Part shown: in pieces, positions 1 through 6,451 of the stretch
Layout of the letters: each line of letters starts with the position of its first letter
How positions within the stretch are numbered: position 1 is the stretch's first letter
DNA from: an uncultured bacterium
GTDB taxonomy: Bacteria > CAIJMQ01
DNA: 8,758 bases
Assembly: GCA_903821905.1 (NCBI GenBank)
Contig: CAIJMQ010000081.1
Location: 1 to 8,758, forward strand
Reading direction: 5' to 3'
Notes under the pieces: model-generated
Databases searched by the model: none
Told to the model about the DNA's origin: nothing
What the model saw: the letters and a program-made list of their open reading frames with translations, nothing else
Made by a program: the position numbers and the translations under genes

Positions 1-54
1 AATATAATATAGAAAAAATAAAATAGTAATTTATGTTTTCTCTAAACTAAATAC

Positions 55-60
55 AGGAGG
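55..60 (+). promoter_or_regulatory. Strong Shine-Dalgarno site of the ACT-domain gene
   Basis: AGGAGG lies 5 bases before the ATG at 66. It is a full match to the anti-Shine-Dalgarno core and fixes the start of the ACT gene. Confidence 0.8.
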
Positions 61-65
61 TAATA

Positions 66-461
66 ATGGCAATAAGCAAACAATTGACAGTTTATCTGGA
101 AAATAAACCTGGGCAACTTGCAAAATTATGCAAAGCAATAGCCACTGATAAAATTAATATACTTGCAATTTCAGTGGTAGATACTGCTGACACAGGTGCA
201 GTCCGTCTTGTAGTTGATAATGTTGTAAAAGCTAGTAAATCATTGAAGAAACTCAACTTACTTGTTCACATTAGGGAGGTACTTATAGCAACTTGCCATA
301 ATAAATTGGGCGTGTTGGAAAAAATAGCCAGTAAATTAGCGAAAGCCGGAATCAATATCGATTATGCTTACGGTAGCACCAATAAGAATTCGAAAGAAGC
401 TATGTGTGTATTCTCTGTTTCCGACCCTAAGAAAGCAGACAAAATACTTAATGGGAGATAA
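66..461 (+). CDS. Tandem ACT-domain protein
   Basis: A 131-residue cytoplasmic protein made of two ACT modules and nothing else. The first spans about residues 5-65 and opens with QLTVYLENKPGQLAKL; the second spans about 71-131 and includes CHNKLGVLEKIASKLAKAGI. Each has the beta-alpha-beta-beta-alpha-beta pattern and the conserved turn (KPGQL, NKLGVL) after strand 1, where ACT domains usually bind an amino acid. There is no catalytic domain, so the likely role is ligand sensing, perhaps acting on a partner enzyme. The start is fixed by a full Shine-Dalgarno site 5 bases upstream. The gene stops 4 bases before the GMP-synthase-like gene, whose ribosome binding site lies inside this gene's 3' end, so the two are probably translationally linked. 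Fold assignment is confident; the ligand and the partner are inferred. Confidence 0.88.
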   Translation: MAISKQLTVYLENKPGQLAKLCKAIATDKINILAISVVDTADTGAVRLVVDNVVKASKSLKKLNLLVHIREVLIATCHNKLGVLEKIASKLAKAGINIDYAYGSTNKNSKEAMCVFSVSDPKKADKILNGR

Positions 462-465
462 TTAA

Positions 466-1431
466 ATGCAAATCCAAGAAATAAAACCTGAAAATTTGAA
501 CCCTGAAAAATTTATAAATCAAAAAGTTCAGGAAATTTCTTCAACTGTAGGCAATGGTTCGGCTGTCAATGCATTGTCCGGCGGAGTAGATTCTTCAACA
601 GTTACTATGCTTGCCCATAAAGCTTTGGGCAACAGACTAAAAACTTATTTTGTAGACAACGGCATAATGAGAGAAGGCGAGCCTGGAAAAATTATATCAT
701 TGTTCAGAAAATTAGGAGTAAAAGTAGAACTCATTGACGCTAAAAAAGAATTTTTTAAATCATTTAAGGGGATAATCGACCCGGAAGAAAAAAGAGAAGC
801 TTTAACTCAAACATTCTACAAAAACGTATTTGCTAAATTAGTAAGAGAAAGTTCTACAAAATACCTTTTACAGGGAACAATCTTAACTGATGTGGATGAA
901 ACGATTGCAGGCATAAAGAGACAACATAACGTTTTTGAACAGTTAGGCATAGATCCCCAAAAAGCATTTGGTTACAAAATCATAGAACCTTTAATACAAC
1001 TAAGAAAACCTGCAGTAAGAACAATAGCGAAAGCACTAGGACTTCCAGAAGAAATATATGCAAGACATCCATTCCCAGGGCCTGCTTTAGCAGTAAGAGT
1101 TATTGGAGAAGTCACACCCGAAAGAATAGAAAAGGTTAGAAAAGCCACAAAGATTGTCGAAGAGGAACTTTCCGGAGTAAAAGCATTTCAGTATTTGGCA
1201 ATACTGCACGAAGACAAAGTTACCGGTATGAGAGATGGGAAAAGAGATTATGGTTTCCAGATTGAACTGCGATGTTGGGACAGTACAGATGCAAGAATAG
1301 CATCACCCACTAAACTGCCTTATGAAACCTTGATAAAATTAGCAGATAGGATAACTAAAGAAGTGCCAGGAGTAGTAAGCGTAACTTATAACATAACCCA
1401 AAAACCGCCTTCAACAATAGAAGCTGTTTGA
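466..1431 (+). CDS. guaA: GMP synthase-type ATP-pyrophosphatase subunit, no glutaminase domain
   Basis: A 321-residue N-type ATP pyrophosphatase related to the synthetase half of GMP synthase, which amidates XMP to GMP through an adenylyl intermediate. The PP-loop ALSGGVDSS is at residues 36-44. FVDNG (62-66), the DPEEKR segment (105-110), QGTI (136-139), RHPFPGP (200-206) and a C-terminal dimerisation domain ending KPPSTIEAV follow in GuaA order. Typical bacterial GuaA is about 525 residues with an N-terminal class I amidotransferase; that half is absent here, as in archaeal subunit B. Some usually conserved positions differ: EALTQ replaces the KIIGR segment, the SHHNVGGLP stretch reads RQHNVFEQLG, and the C-terminus ends in AV rather than WE or FE. 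It may be a GMP synthase using ammonia or a separate glutaminase, or a paralogue with another substrate. GGGAG at 453-457 supports the ATG. Confidence 0.8.
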   Translation: MQIQEIKPENLNPEKFINQKVQEISSTVGNGSAVNALSGGVDSSTVTMLAHKALGNRLKTYFVDNGIMREGEPGKIISLFRKLGVKVELIDAKKEFFKSFKGIIDPEEKREALTQTFYKNVFAKLVRESSTKYLLQGTILTDVDETIAGIKRQHNVFEQLGIDPQKAFGYKIIEPLIQLRKPAVRTIAKALGLPEEIYARHPFPGPALAVRVIGEVTPERIEKVRKATKIVEEELSGVKAFQYLAILHEDKVTGMRDGKRDYGFQIELRCWDSTDARIASPTKLPYETLIKLADRITKEVPGVVSVTYNITQKPPSTIEAV

Positions 1432-1468
1432 CCATAAAAAAACGTTTAAACTTAGTGAGGGAAATTAT

Positions 1469-2476
1469 ATGAAATGCTCATTAATAGCTATGCTGGGAGT
1501 ATTAATTATTTCTTTAGTAATTGTACAGAGCGCTACAGCAGGTCAACCCCAAATCGCATGTGGTGAGCCAATATACAACTTTGGAGAAGCAGCAAATATA
1601 AAAACCATAAAACACACTTTTGTTCTGCGTAATGAAGGAAATTCCCCTTTGATAATATCAAGCGTAAAAGCAAGTTGCGGTTGTACGACTACAAATATTT
1701 CAAATAAAACAATCAACCCCGGAGAAGAAGCCAATGTGGACGCAGAACTTTCTCTGTATGGATATCAAGGATATATAAAAAAAGATATAAGGGTAACGTC
1801 AAACGACCCAGCAAACTCAATATTTATATTAAGTATTATAGGTAATACTATTGTAGGAATTGAAATAAAATCAAGTGACACCGAAGTCAAAATAGAAAAC
1901 AATAATATTGATTTTGGATATATATCCGAAAATACTGCGGTTAGTAGATCAATCGATATTACTACTACAGAAAATAAACCTTTCCAGATTACAAAGATAG
2001 AAGCAGACCCTGTCTACTATGACACAAATTTAGAAACGATTGAAACCGGAAAATCTTACCGTTTGCATATAAACTTAAAACCTCAACTGTCTAAAAAAAA
2101 TCTGTCGGATAAAATATATATTTTTACGGATAATCCTAACTGTGAGAAGATAGATATAACGGTCTTAGCACATATATTTGGGATATTTACAATAATACCA
2201 GAAGAAATTGTATTACCGGCCAAAACCAAAAAACCTCTTACGCAATATTTATTAGTATATTCAACAGAGAATAAACCATTTGAAATTAAATCAGTAACTG
2301 CGCCAATGTCTTCAATTCAAACAGAAGTATTACCAATGGAAAAAGGATACAGTATCAAAATAAGTAATATTAACCCTGTCAAAGAATTAGACGGCAAGAA
2401 CTTACGCATAACAACAAATTTAGAAGAGAAAAAAGAAATCTTAATTCCTTTTCGAATAATATCATCTGAAAAATGA
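1469..2476 (+). CDS. Secreted DUF1573 / ASH-like repeat protein
   Basis: A 335-residue exported protein. Residues 1-24 form a signal peptide: Lys2, a hydrophobic core ALIVS-rich from about 5 to 20, and an A-T-A cleavage site before Gly25. There is no lipobox, so it is probably periplasmic or extracellular. Three immunoglobulin-like beta modules follow: about 29-128, with the DUF1573 hallmarks YNFGE, NEGNSPLII and SCGCTT (Cys70, Cys72); about 140-238, starting IDFGYI; and about 240-332. The phrase TENKPF(Q/E)I recurs at 167-174 and 266-273 in modules two and three, showing internal duplication. DUF1573/ASH modules are usually binding or structural domains, not enzymes; the ligand here is unknown. 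The gene starts 37 bases after the GMP-synthase-like gene, with GTGAGG at 1455-1460 as ribosome binding site. Confidence 0.82.
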   Translation: MKCSLIAMLGVLIISLVIVQSATAGQPQIACGEPIYNFGEAANIKTIKHTFVLRNEGNSPLIISSVKASCGCTTTNISNKTINPGEEANVDAELSLYGYQGYIKKDIRVTSNDPANSIFILSIIGNTIVGIEIKSSDTEVKIENNNIDFGYISENTAVSRSIDITTTENKPFQITKIEADPVYYDTNLETIETGKSYRLHINLKPQLSKKNLSDKIYIFTDNPNCEKIDITVLAHIFGIFTIIPEEIVLPAKTKKPLTQYLLVYSTENKPFEIKSVTAPMSSIQTEVLPMEKGYSIKISNINPVKELDGKNLRITTNLEEKKEILIPFRIISSEK

Positions 2477-2494
2477 GTTTTTAAAGAGAGTTTT

Positions 2495-2653
2495 ATGATA
2501 AAATTTTTACGGCAGCTCGGACAAAAGATAAAAAGAAATCTTATAGGCGATAAGTTCTTGTGTGATAGTTGTAAATACAACTGGAGAGAAGTATGCACAA
2601 GACCAGAAAAACCGAATGCTGCAAATTGTCAAGATTATAAACCGAGGAGATAA
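2495..2653 (+). CDS. Small four-cysteine (putative zinc-binding) protein, 52 residues
   Basis: A short frame from ATG 2495 to TAA 2653. It has a basic N-terminus ([16 protein letters not shown]), then Cys23-x2-Cys26, Cys34 and Cys45, ending NCQDYKPRR. Four cysteines spaced x2, x7 and x10, with aromatic and charged residues between them, suggest a small zinc knuckle. I recognise the overall look (CxxC, a third Cys, then C-x-DYK) but cannot name a family. AGAGAG at 2485-2490 can serve as a weak ribosome binding site with a 4-base gap. The frame sits tightly between the DUF1573 gene (18 bases) and ilvD (2 bases), and its last codons contain the AGGAG that starts ilvD. A pure spacer would not be expected to keep four well-spaced cysteines. 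It is probably cytoplasmic; function unknown. Confidence 0.7.
   Translation: MIKFLRQLGQKIKRNLIGDKFLCDSCKYNWREVCTRPEKPNAANCQDYKPRR
2644..2648 (+). promoter_or_regulatory. Shine-Dalgarno site of ilvD, inside the upstream small gene
   Basis: AGGAG sits 7 bases before the ilvD ATG at 2656 and within the final Arg codons of the 52-residue gene. Translation of the small gene therefore passes over the ilvD initiation site, which suggests translational coupling. Confidence 0.7.
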
Positions 2654-2655
2654 TA

Positions 2656-4314
2656 ATGAGATCGGATAAAATGAAAAAAGGGTTTGAAAGAGCAGGAAAT
2701 CGTTCTCTTTTAAAAGCTTCAGGTTTCATAGATGAGGAAATATCGCAGCCTATCATCGGCATAGCTAATTCATGGAACGAGATAGTTCCTGGGCATACGC
2801 ATCTTAAAGATATAGCAGCTGCTGTAAAAGAAGGAGTAAGACTTGCAGGAGCTACGCCAATGGAATTTCAGACAATCGCTGTTTGCGACGGTATAGCTAT
2901 GGGACATGAGGGGATGAAATATTCACTTCCTTCAAGAGAAATCGTTGCCGATTCGGTTGAGATTATGGCAAGTGCACATCCTTTCGACGGACTCGTATTG
3001 ATTCCTAACTGCGACAAGATAGTTCCAGGTATGCTCATGGCTGCACTGCGATTAAATATCCCAGTTATTCTTTTTTCAGGCGGTCCAATGCTTGCAGGAA
3101 ATTTAAAAGGTAAAACTGTTGATTTAATCTCGGTATTTGAAGCTGTAGGTAAATTCTCATCCGGGAAGATGAAAGATGCTGAACTCAAGGAACTTGAAGA
3201 ATATGCATGCCCAACCTGCGGCTCGTGTTCTGGTATGTTTACTGCTAATTCTATGAACTGCATAGCAGAAGCTTTAGGTCTTGCACCATTCGGTAATGGA
3301 ACAATTCCTGCAGTAATGTCTCAAAGAAAAAGACTTGCAAAGAAAGTCGGAATGAGGATAGTTGAACTTGTAAAAAAAGATATAAAACCACGCCAGATTG
3401 CTACAATTGCCGCATTCAAAAACGCCATGACAGTAGAGATGGCATTGGGCAGTTCCACTAATACTGTTCTGCATTTACCTGCTATCGCTCAAGAAACGGG
3501 AATAAAACTGGAACTTGATATGTTCGATAAAATATCGAGAAAAACACCTAATCTTTGTAAGTTATCACCTGCAGGTCCACACCATATGGAAGATTTAGAC
3601 AGAGCAGGCGGCATACCAGCTGTAATGAAAGAACTCTCCAAGAAAAATTTGTTAAACCTTAAGCTAACAAGTGTTGAAGGTAAAATAGAAACTAGAATAA
3701 AAAATGCAGTTAACTTGGATAAAGAAGTTATAAGACCGATTAATAAACCATATTACAAAGAAGGTGGAATTGCCATACTTAAGGGTAATCTTGCACCTGA
3801 TGGAGCAGTAATCAAACGTTCTGCAGTAAATGAAAAAGTGTGGACTTTTTCCGGCAAAGCTAAGGTTTTTGACTCAGAAGAAATTGCAATGAAAGCGATA
3901 ATAGCAAACAAGGTAAGAAAGGGTGATGTGGTCGTTATAAGATATGAAGGTCCCAAAGGCGGTCCTGGAATGAGAGAGATGCTCTCGCCTACCTCGACAA
4001 TCGTGGGTAAAGGACTTGATAATTCGGTTGCTCTTATTACCGACGGGCGTTTTTCAGGTGGAACAAGAGGTTTAGCCATAGGACATATTTCCCCGGAAGC
4101 GGCGGAAGGTGGTCCTATAGCATATGTTAAAGATGGAGATAAAATAGACATAGATATTCTAAAAAGACAAATATCACTCAAGGTAAGTGCTAATGAGTTG
4201 GCAAAAAGGAAAAAAGATATGAAGTTAAAACCACTTAAAGTAACATCAAATTTCCTTAAAAGATATTCACATCTTACAACTTCTGCAGATAAAGGAGCTA
4301 TCCTGAAATCCTAA
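2656..4314 (+). CDS. ilvD: Dihydroxy-acid dehydratase IlvD
   Basis: IlvD converts 2,3-dihydroxy-isovalerate and 2,3-dihydroxy-3-methylvalerate to the 2-keto acid precursors of valine, leucine and isoleucine, in the cytoplasm, using an Fe-S cluster and Mg2+. At 552 residues it is full length. Family motifs are present: [11 protein letters not shown] (77-87, Mg-binding Asp78), NCDK (118-121: Cys119, Asp120 and the usually carbamylated Lys121), [13 protein letters not shown] (188-200, cluster Cys191), GMREM (438-442, metal Glu441) and DGRFSGG (463-469, catalytic Ser467). At the first position where [2Fe-2S] members carry Cys (PCN), this protein has VPGH (44-47), like the E. coli type. Long stretches such as [12 protein letters not shown] and SPEAAEGG also fit archaeal and deep-branching IlvD. 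ATG 2656 is supported by AGGAG 7 bases upstream. No leader peptide or attenuator is visible before it. Confidence 0.97.
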   Translation: MRSDKMKKGFERAGNRSLLKASGFIDEEISQPIIGIANSWNEIVPGHTHLKDIAAAVKEGVRLAGATPMEFQTIAVCDGIAMGHEGMKYSLPSREIVADSVEIMASAHPFDGLVLIPNCDKIVPGMLMAALRLNIPVILFSGGPMLAGNLKGKTVDLISVFEAVGKFSSGKMKDAELKELEEYACPTCGSCSGMFTANSMNCIAEALGLAPFGNGTIPAVMSQRKRLAKKVGMRIVELVKKDIKPRQIATIAAFKNAMTVEMALGSSTNTVLHLPAIAQETGIKLELDMFDKISRKTPNLCKLSPAGPHHMEDLDRAGGIPAVMKELSKKNLLNLKLTSVEGKIETRIKNAVNLDKEVIRPINKPYYKEGGIAILKGNLAPDGAVIKRSAVNEKVWTFSGKAKVFDSEEIAMKAIIANKVRKGDVVVIRYEGPKGGPGMREMLSPTSTIVGKGLDNSVALITDGRFSGGTRGLAIGHISPEAAEGGPIAYVKDGDKIDIDILKRQISLKVSANELAKRKKDMKLKPLKVTSNFLKRYSHLTTSADKGAILKS

Positions 4315-4317
4315 AAA

Positions 4318-5277
4318 GTGAGCAAAGAAAAGAATTTAACTTTTTCCCCTGTTATAGAAGAAGAAAATCGGAGACTTGATAAATTTCTATCGTCAAAACT
4401 CGGATTTTCGCGTTCCAAAGTTCAGAAACTAATTAACAATGGAAACGTAAAAATCAATCAAAAGATAGTAGAAATCCCGCATCATAAAGTAAAAATAAAT
4501 GAACCAATAGAAGTACAATTATCTACAATTTCACCTTCTAACCTTGAAGCAGAAAACATTCCTTTAGAAGTAATATATGAAGATGAATACCTAATTGTAA
4601 TAAATAAACAGCCTGGACTTATCGTTCATCCCACTGGTGATAAAAAGACCGGCACATTGGTAAACGCTTTACTTAATCATTGCGGTGAAGAAATATTAAA
4701 GATAGGCGGGAATGAAAGAGGAGGACTAGTCCACAGATTAGACAAAGATACGTCCGGTGTTATGGTAATAGCAAAAACAGAAAAGATGCATATTGAAATT
4801 GCACGTCAGTTCAAACAAAGAGAAATAGAAAAGACATATATTGCACTTGCATGGGGAATTATAAAAGAAAATGGAGGAGAGATTAACACGCCGATTGGAA
4901 GGTCAGTGGGAGACAGGAGAAAAATGAGTATTTTTTCGGCAAAGGCTAGGGAATCCACGACTTTATTTAAAGCACAAGAAAGATTTCAAGATTTCACATT
5001 ACTTGAACTGAAACCTAAAACAGGTAGGACTCACCAGATAAGAGTCCATCTTGCATCAATAGGACATCCCATAATTGGTGATGCTGTGTATGGGGGAATA
5101 AAAAGAATTTCTTCATCGAGCTTAAGCAATATAAAAGATAAAATCAAAAGACAGTTTCTCCATGCTCATAAAATAAAGTTTTATCACTCAGAATTGAAGA
5201 AATCCGTTGAATTTTCCGCGCTTCTGCCGGAAGATATGAAATTTGTATTAGCTTGGGCTAAAGAAAATGCGAAATAA
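4318..5277 (+). CDS. rluD: RluD-family 23S rRNA pseudouridine synthase
   Basis: A 319-residue RluA/RluD-family enzyme that isomerises uridine to pseudouridine in RNA, most likely in the large-subunit rRNA (E. coli RluD is 326 residues). An S4 RNA-binding domain covers about 19-70 (RRLDKFLSSKLGFSRSKVQ). The catalytic domain spans about 83-290, with INKQPGLIVHP (95-105), the signature HRLDKDTSG (139-147) bearing catalytic Asp142, and KTGRTHQIRVHL (234-245). The start is GTG at 4318, the first possible in this frame because an in-frame stop (the ilvD TAA) is just upstream. No Shine-Dalgarno sits at normal distance (AGGAG at 4293-4297 is 20 bases away), so initiation probably relies on coupling to ilvD termination 3 bases earlier. 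Family assignment is firm; the exact uridine target (RluC, RluD or another) is inferred. Confidence 0.93.
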   Translation: MSKEKNLTFSPVIEEENRRLDKFLSSKLGFSRSKVQKLINNGNVKINQKIVEIPHHKVKINEPIEVQLSTISPSNLEAENIPLEVIYEDEYLIVINKQPGLIVHPTGDKKTGTLVNALLNHCGEEILKIGGNERGGLVHRLDKDTSGVMVIAKTEKMHIEIARQFKQREIEKTYIALAWGIIKENGGEINTPIGRSVGDRRKMSIFSAKARESTTLFKAQERFQDFTLLELKPKTGRTHQIRVHLASIGHPIIGDAVYGGIKRISSSSLSNIKDKIKRQFLHAHKIKFYHSELKKSVEFSALLPEDMKFVLAWAKENAK

Positions 5278-5758
5278 ACCGATTGTCCTCGTTTTAGCCC
5301 ACTGTCTTATCAATACCAAAGTAAGAGCTAAAGGGCTTACTCAGCATCCTGAAATAAAAGATAAAATACTAAAACTTGCTAAAAAATATAATGCAAGAAT
5401 CCAGCAATTGCCCTGCCCTGAATTTTTATTTCTCGGGGAGAGAGAACCAAAAACTTATGATGGGTATATAGAAGTCGTAGGATTTAAAGGTTCTTGTGAA
5501 AAATTAGCGAAAGATACAATAAATAATCTTAAAAATTTGAGAGATGGTACTGTTATAGTCATCGGCATAGCAAGATCACCAAGCTGTGCTATTTCTTATG
5601 TCTATGATAGGAATAATAATTTGAAAAAAGGGGAAGGAATATTCATATCATTTTTGAGAAAGAATCTTGAAGCAACGTTTATCGAAATAGACTATCGTGA
5701 GATTGAAGATTCAATTGGTAGAATTGATAAAATTCTGGGAACCACTTCTTCTTTATAG
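5267..5758 (+). CDS. TudS/DUF523-related putative desulfidase
   Basis: A 163-residue cytoplasmic protein resembling the DUF523/TudS superfamily. TudS uses a [4Fe-4S] cluster held by three cysteines to remove sulfur from 2-thiouracil. The matching pattern is AHCLIN near the N-terminus (Cys13), PCPE in the middle (Cys50) and RSPSC (Cys107), in the family order CLxx, CPE, SPSC; GEGIF (122-126) fits the GxGxF that follows. Cys77 is an extra cysteine. It is closer to the shorter TudS-related branch than to classic DUF523, because the RYDG motif after the first Cys is altered. The start codon overlaps the rluD 3' end by 11 bases, indicating coupled translation. Substrate is unknown: thiolated pyrimidines or another thioamide are possible. 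Family call moderate, function inferred. Confidence 0.68.
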   Translation: MRNKPIVLVLAHCLINTKVRAKGLTQHPEIKDKILKLAKKYNARIQQLPCPEFLFLGEREPKTYDGYIEVVGFKGSCEKLAKDTINNLKNLRDGTVIVIGIARSPSCAISYVYDRNNNLKKGEGIFISFLRKNLEATFIEIDYREIEDSIGRIDKILGTTSSL

Positions 5759-5832
5759 AATTAACTTTTTTATCCCCTTCTTAACAACAGCAGTCCTCGT
5801 GTGCAGAAAGTGCATCTTTCGCATATTCTTTC

Positions 5833-6285
5833 TTACATATTCTTTATCAAAGCAATTTCACCGCAGTCCGGGAACTTGGGACAACTAATACACTCTCTCC
5901 ATATTTTGTGGGGCAATTTTTCTTTAGAGATTTCCTTGAAGCCTATATTTTTAAAAAAATCCGAGACATAAGTAAGAACAAAAATTCTTTTAAGTCCCAA
6001 ATCAGGTGCATCCTTAAGGCATAAATCTACTAATTGTCTTGCTATACCTTTACCGTGCCAACTTTCTTCTACAGCTAAAGATTTTATTTCACCCAAGTCC
6101 TCCCAGCACAAATGAAGAGAACAACAACCTATTATTTTCCCATCTTCTTCAGCTACAAAAAAATCTCTAACATTATCATAAAGTTCCGCAAGTGAACGAG
6201 GAAGAAGCAATTCTTTACCACTAAAATACTCCAGTAATTTATAGATAGCTATCACATCTTGCGCTTTAGCTTTTCTGATATTCAT
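5833..6285 (-). CDS. argA: Short-form N-acetylglutamate synthase-like GNAT acetyltransferase
   Basis: A 150-residue single-domain GNAT enzyme, probably acetylating glutamate (or a similar amine) with acetyl-CoA as the first step of arginine synthesis. It starts MNIRKAKAQDV; LLLPRSLAELYDNVRDFFVAE (27-46) is typical of short ArgA-type synthases, EIKSLAVEESWHGKGIARQL (66-85) is motif A with the CoA pyrophosphate loop HGKGIA, and YVSDFFKNIGF (106-116) is motif B. The tail has three cysteines in CxxCPKFPDC (132, 135, 141), a feature of this subfamily and possibly metal-binding. Classic ArgA (about 440 residues) has an extra kinase-like domain, absent here. AGGAG at 6304-6308 is 18 bases from the ATG, longer than usual; no better in-frame start exists, because TAA lies 5 codons upstream. 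Specificity for glutamate is inferred. Confidence 0.75.
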   Translation of the reverse strand: MNIRKAKAQDVIAIYKLLEYFSGKELLLPRSLAELYDNVRDFFVAEEDGKIIGCCSLHLCWEDLGEIKSLAVEESWHGKGIARQLVDLCLKDAPDLGLKRIFVLTYVSDFFKNIGFKEISKEKLPHKIWRECISCPKFPDCGEIALIKNM

Positions 6286-6309
6286 TTGTATTTTCTTTTA
6301 AATCTCCTT

Positions 6310-6416
6310 TCACTTGCCAATTATATACTTTTTTACCACATCTATAGTATTTCCCGCATCACCAGTAACCTGAGTATTTTTTCCAAAATCTTCAATTTTG
6401 ATTTATCTATTTTCAT
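6310..6416 (-). pseudogene. Small ORF with an apparent single-base frameshift, unknown family
   Basis: On the minus strand AGGAG (6426-6430) is followed after 9 bases by ATG (6416-6414), a proper start layout. The frame as written gives only 24 codons (MKIDKSKLKILEKILRLLVM and four more, stop 6342-6344). From about 6402 another frame is open to TGA at 6310-6312 and encodes IKIEDFGKN, TQVTGDAGNTIDVV and KKYIIGK, which looks like real protein. Adding one A to the run of four A in the first codons (near 6400) would join both into one 35-residue protein. So this is either a frameshifted small gene or remnant, or a homopolymer error. It lies between araD and argA in the same direction. I recognise no family. 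Confidence 0.4.
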
Positions 6417-6425
6417 TTTCTTTTA

Positions 6426-6430
6426 CTCCT
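6426..6430 (-). promoter_or_regulatory. Shine-Dalgarno site before the frameshifted small ORF
   Basis: AGGAG on the minus strand, 9 bases before ATG 6416 and 21 bases after the araD stop. It is the main reason to think translation once began here. Confidence 0.5.
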
Positions 6431-6451
6431 TTTATGAATATCTAATATATT

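Noticed and set aside
3-8. TATAAT resembling a -10 promoter element ahead of the ACT gene
   Set aside because: The window starts here, so the -35 cannot be seen, and such a hexamer is expected by chance in AT-rich DNA.
2868-4181. Minus-strand frames of 66-142 codons opposite ilvD
   Set aside because: They lie wholly inside a clearly conserved ilvD, lack plausible ribosome binding sites and have no recognisable domains.
5803-5822. Hairpin GCAGAAAG-TGCAT-CTTTCGC between the convergent genes, a possible terminator
   Set aside because: The stem is short with a bulged base and no clean T-run follows on either strand. It may end transcription, but the sequence is too weak to call.
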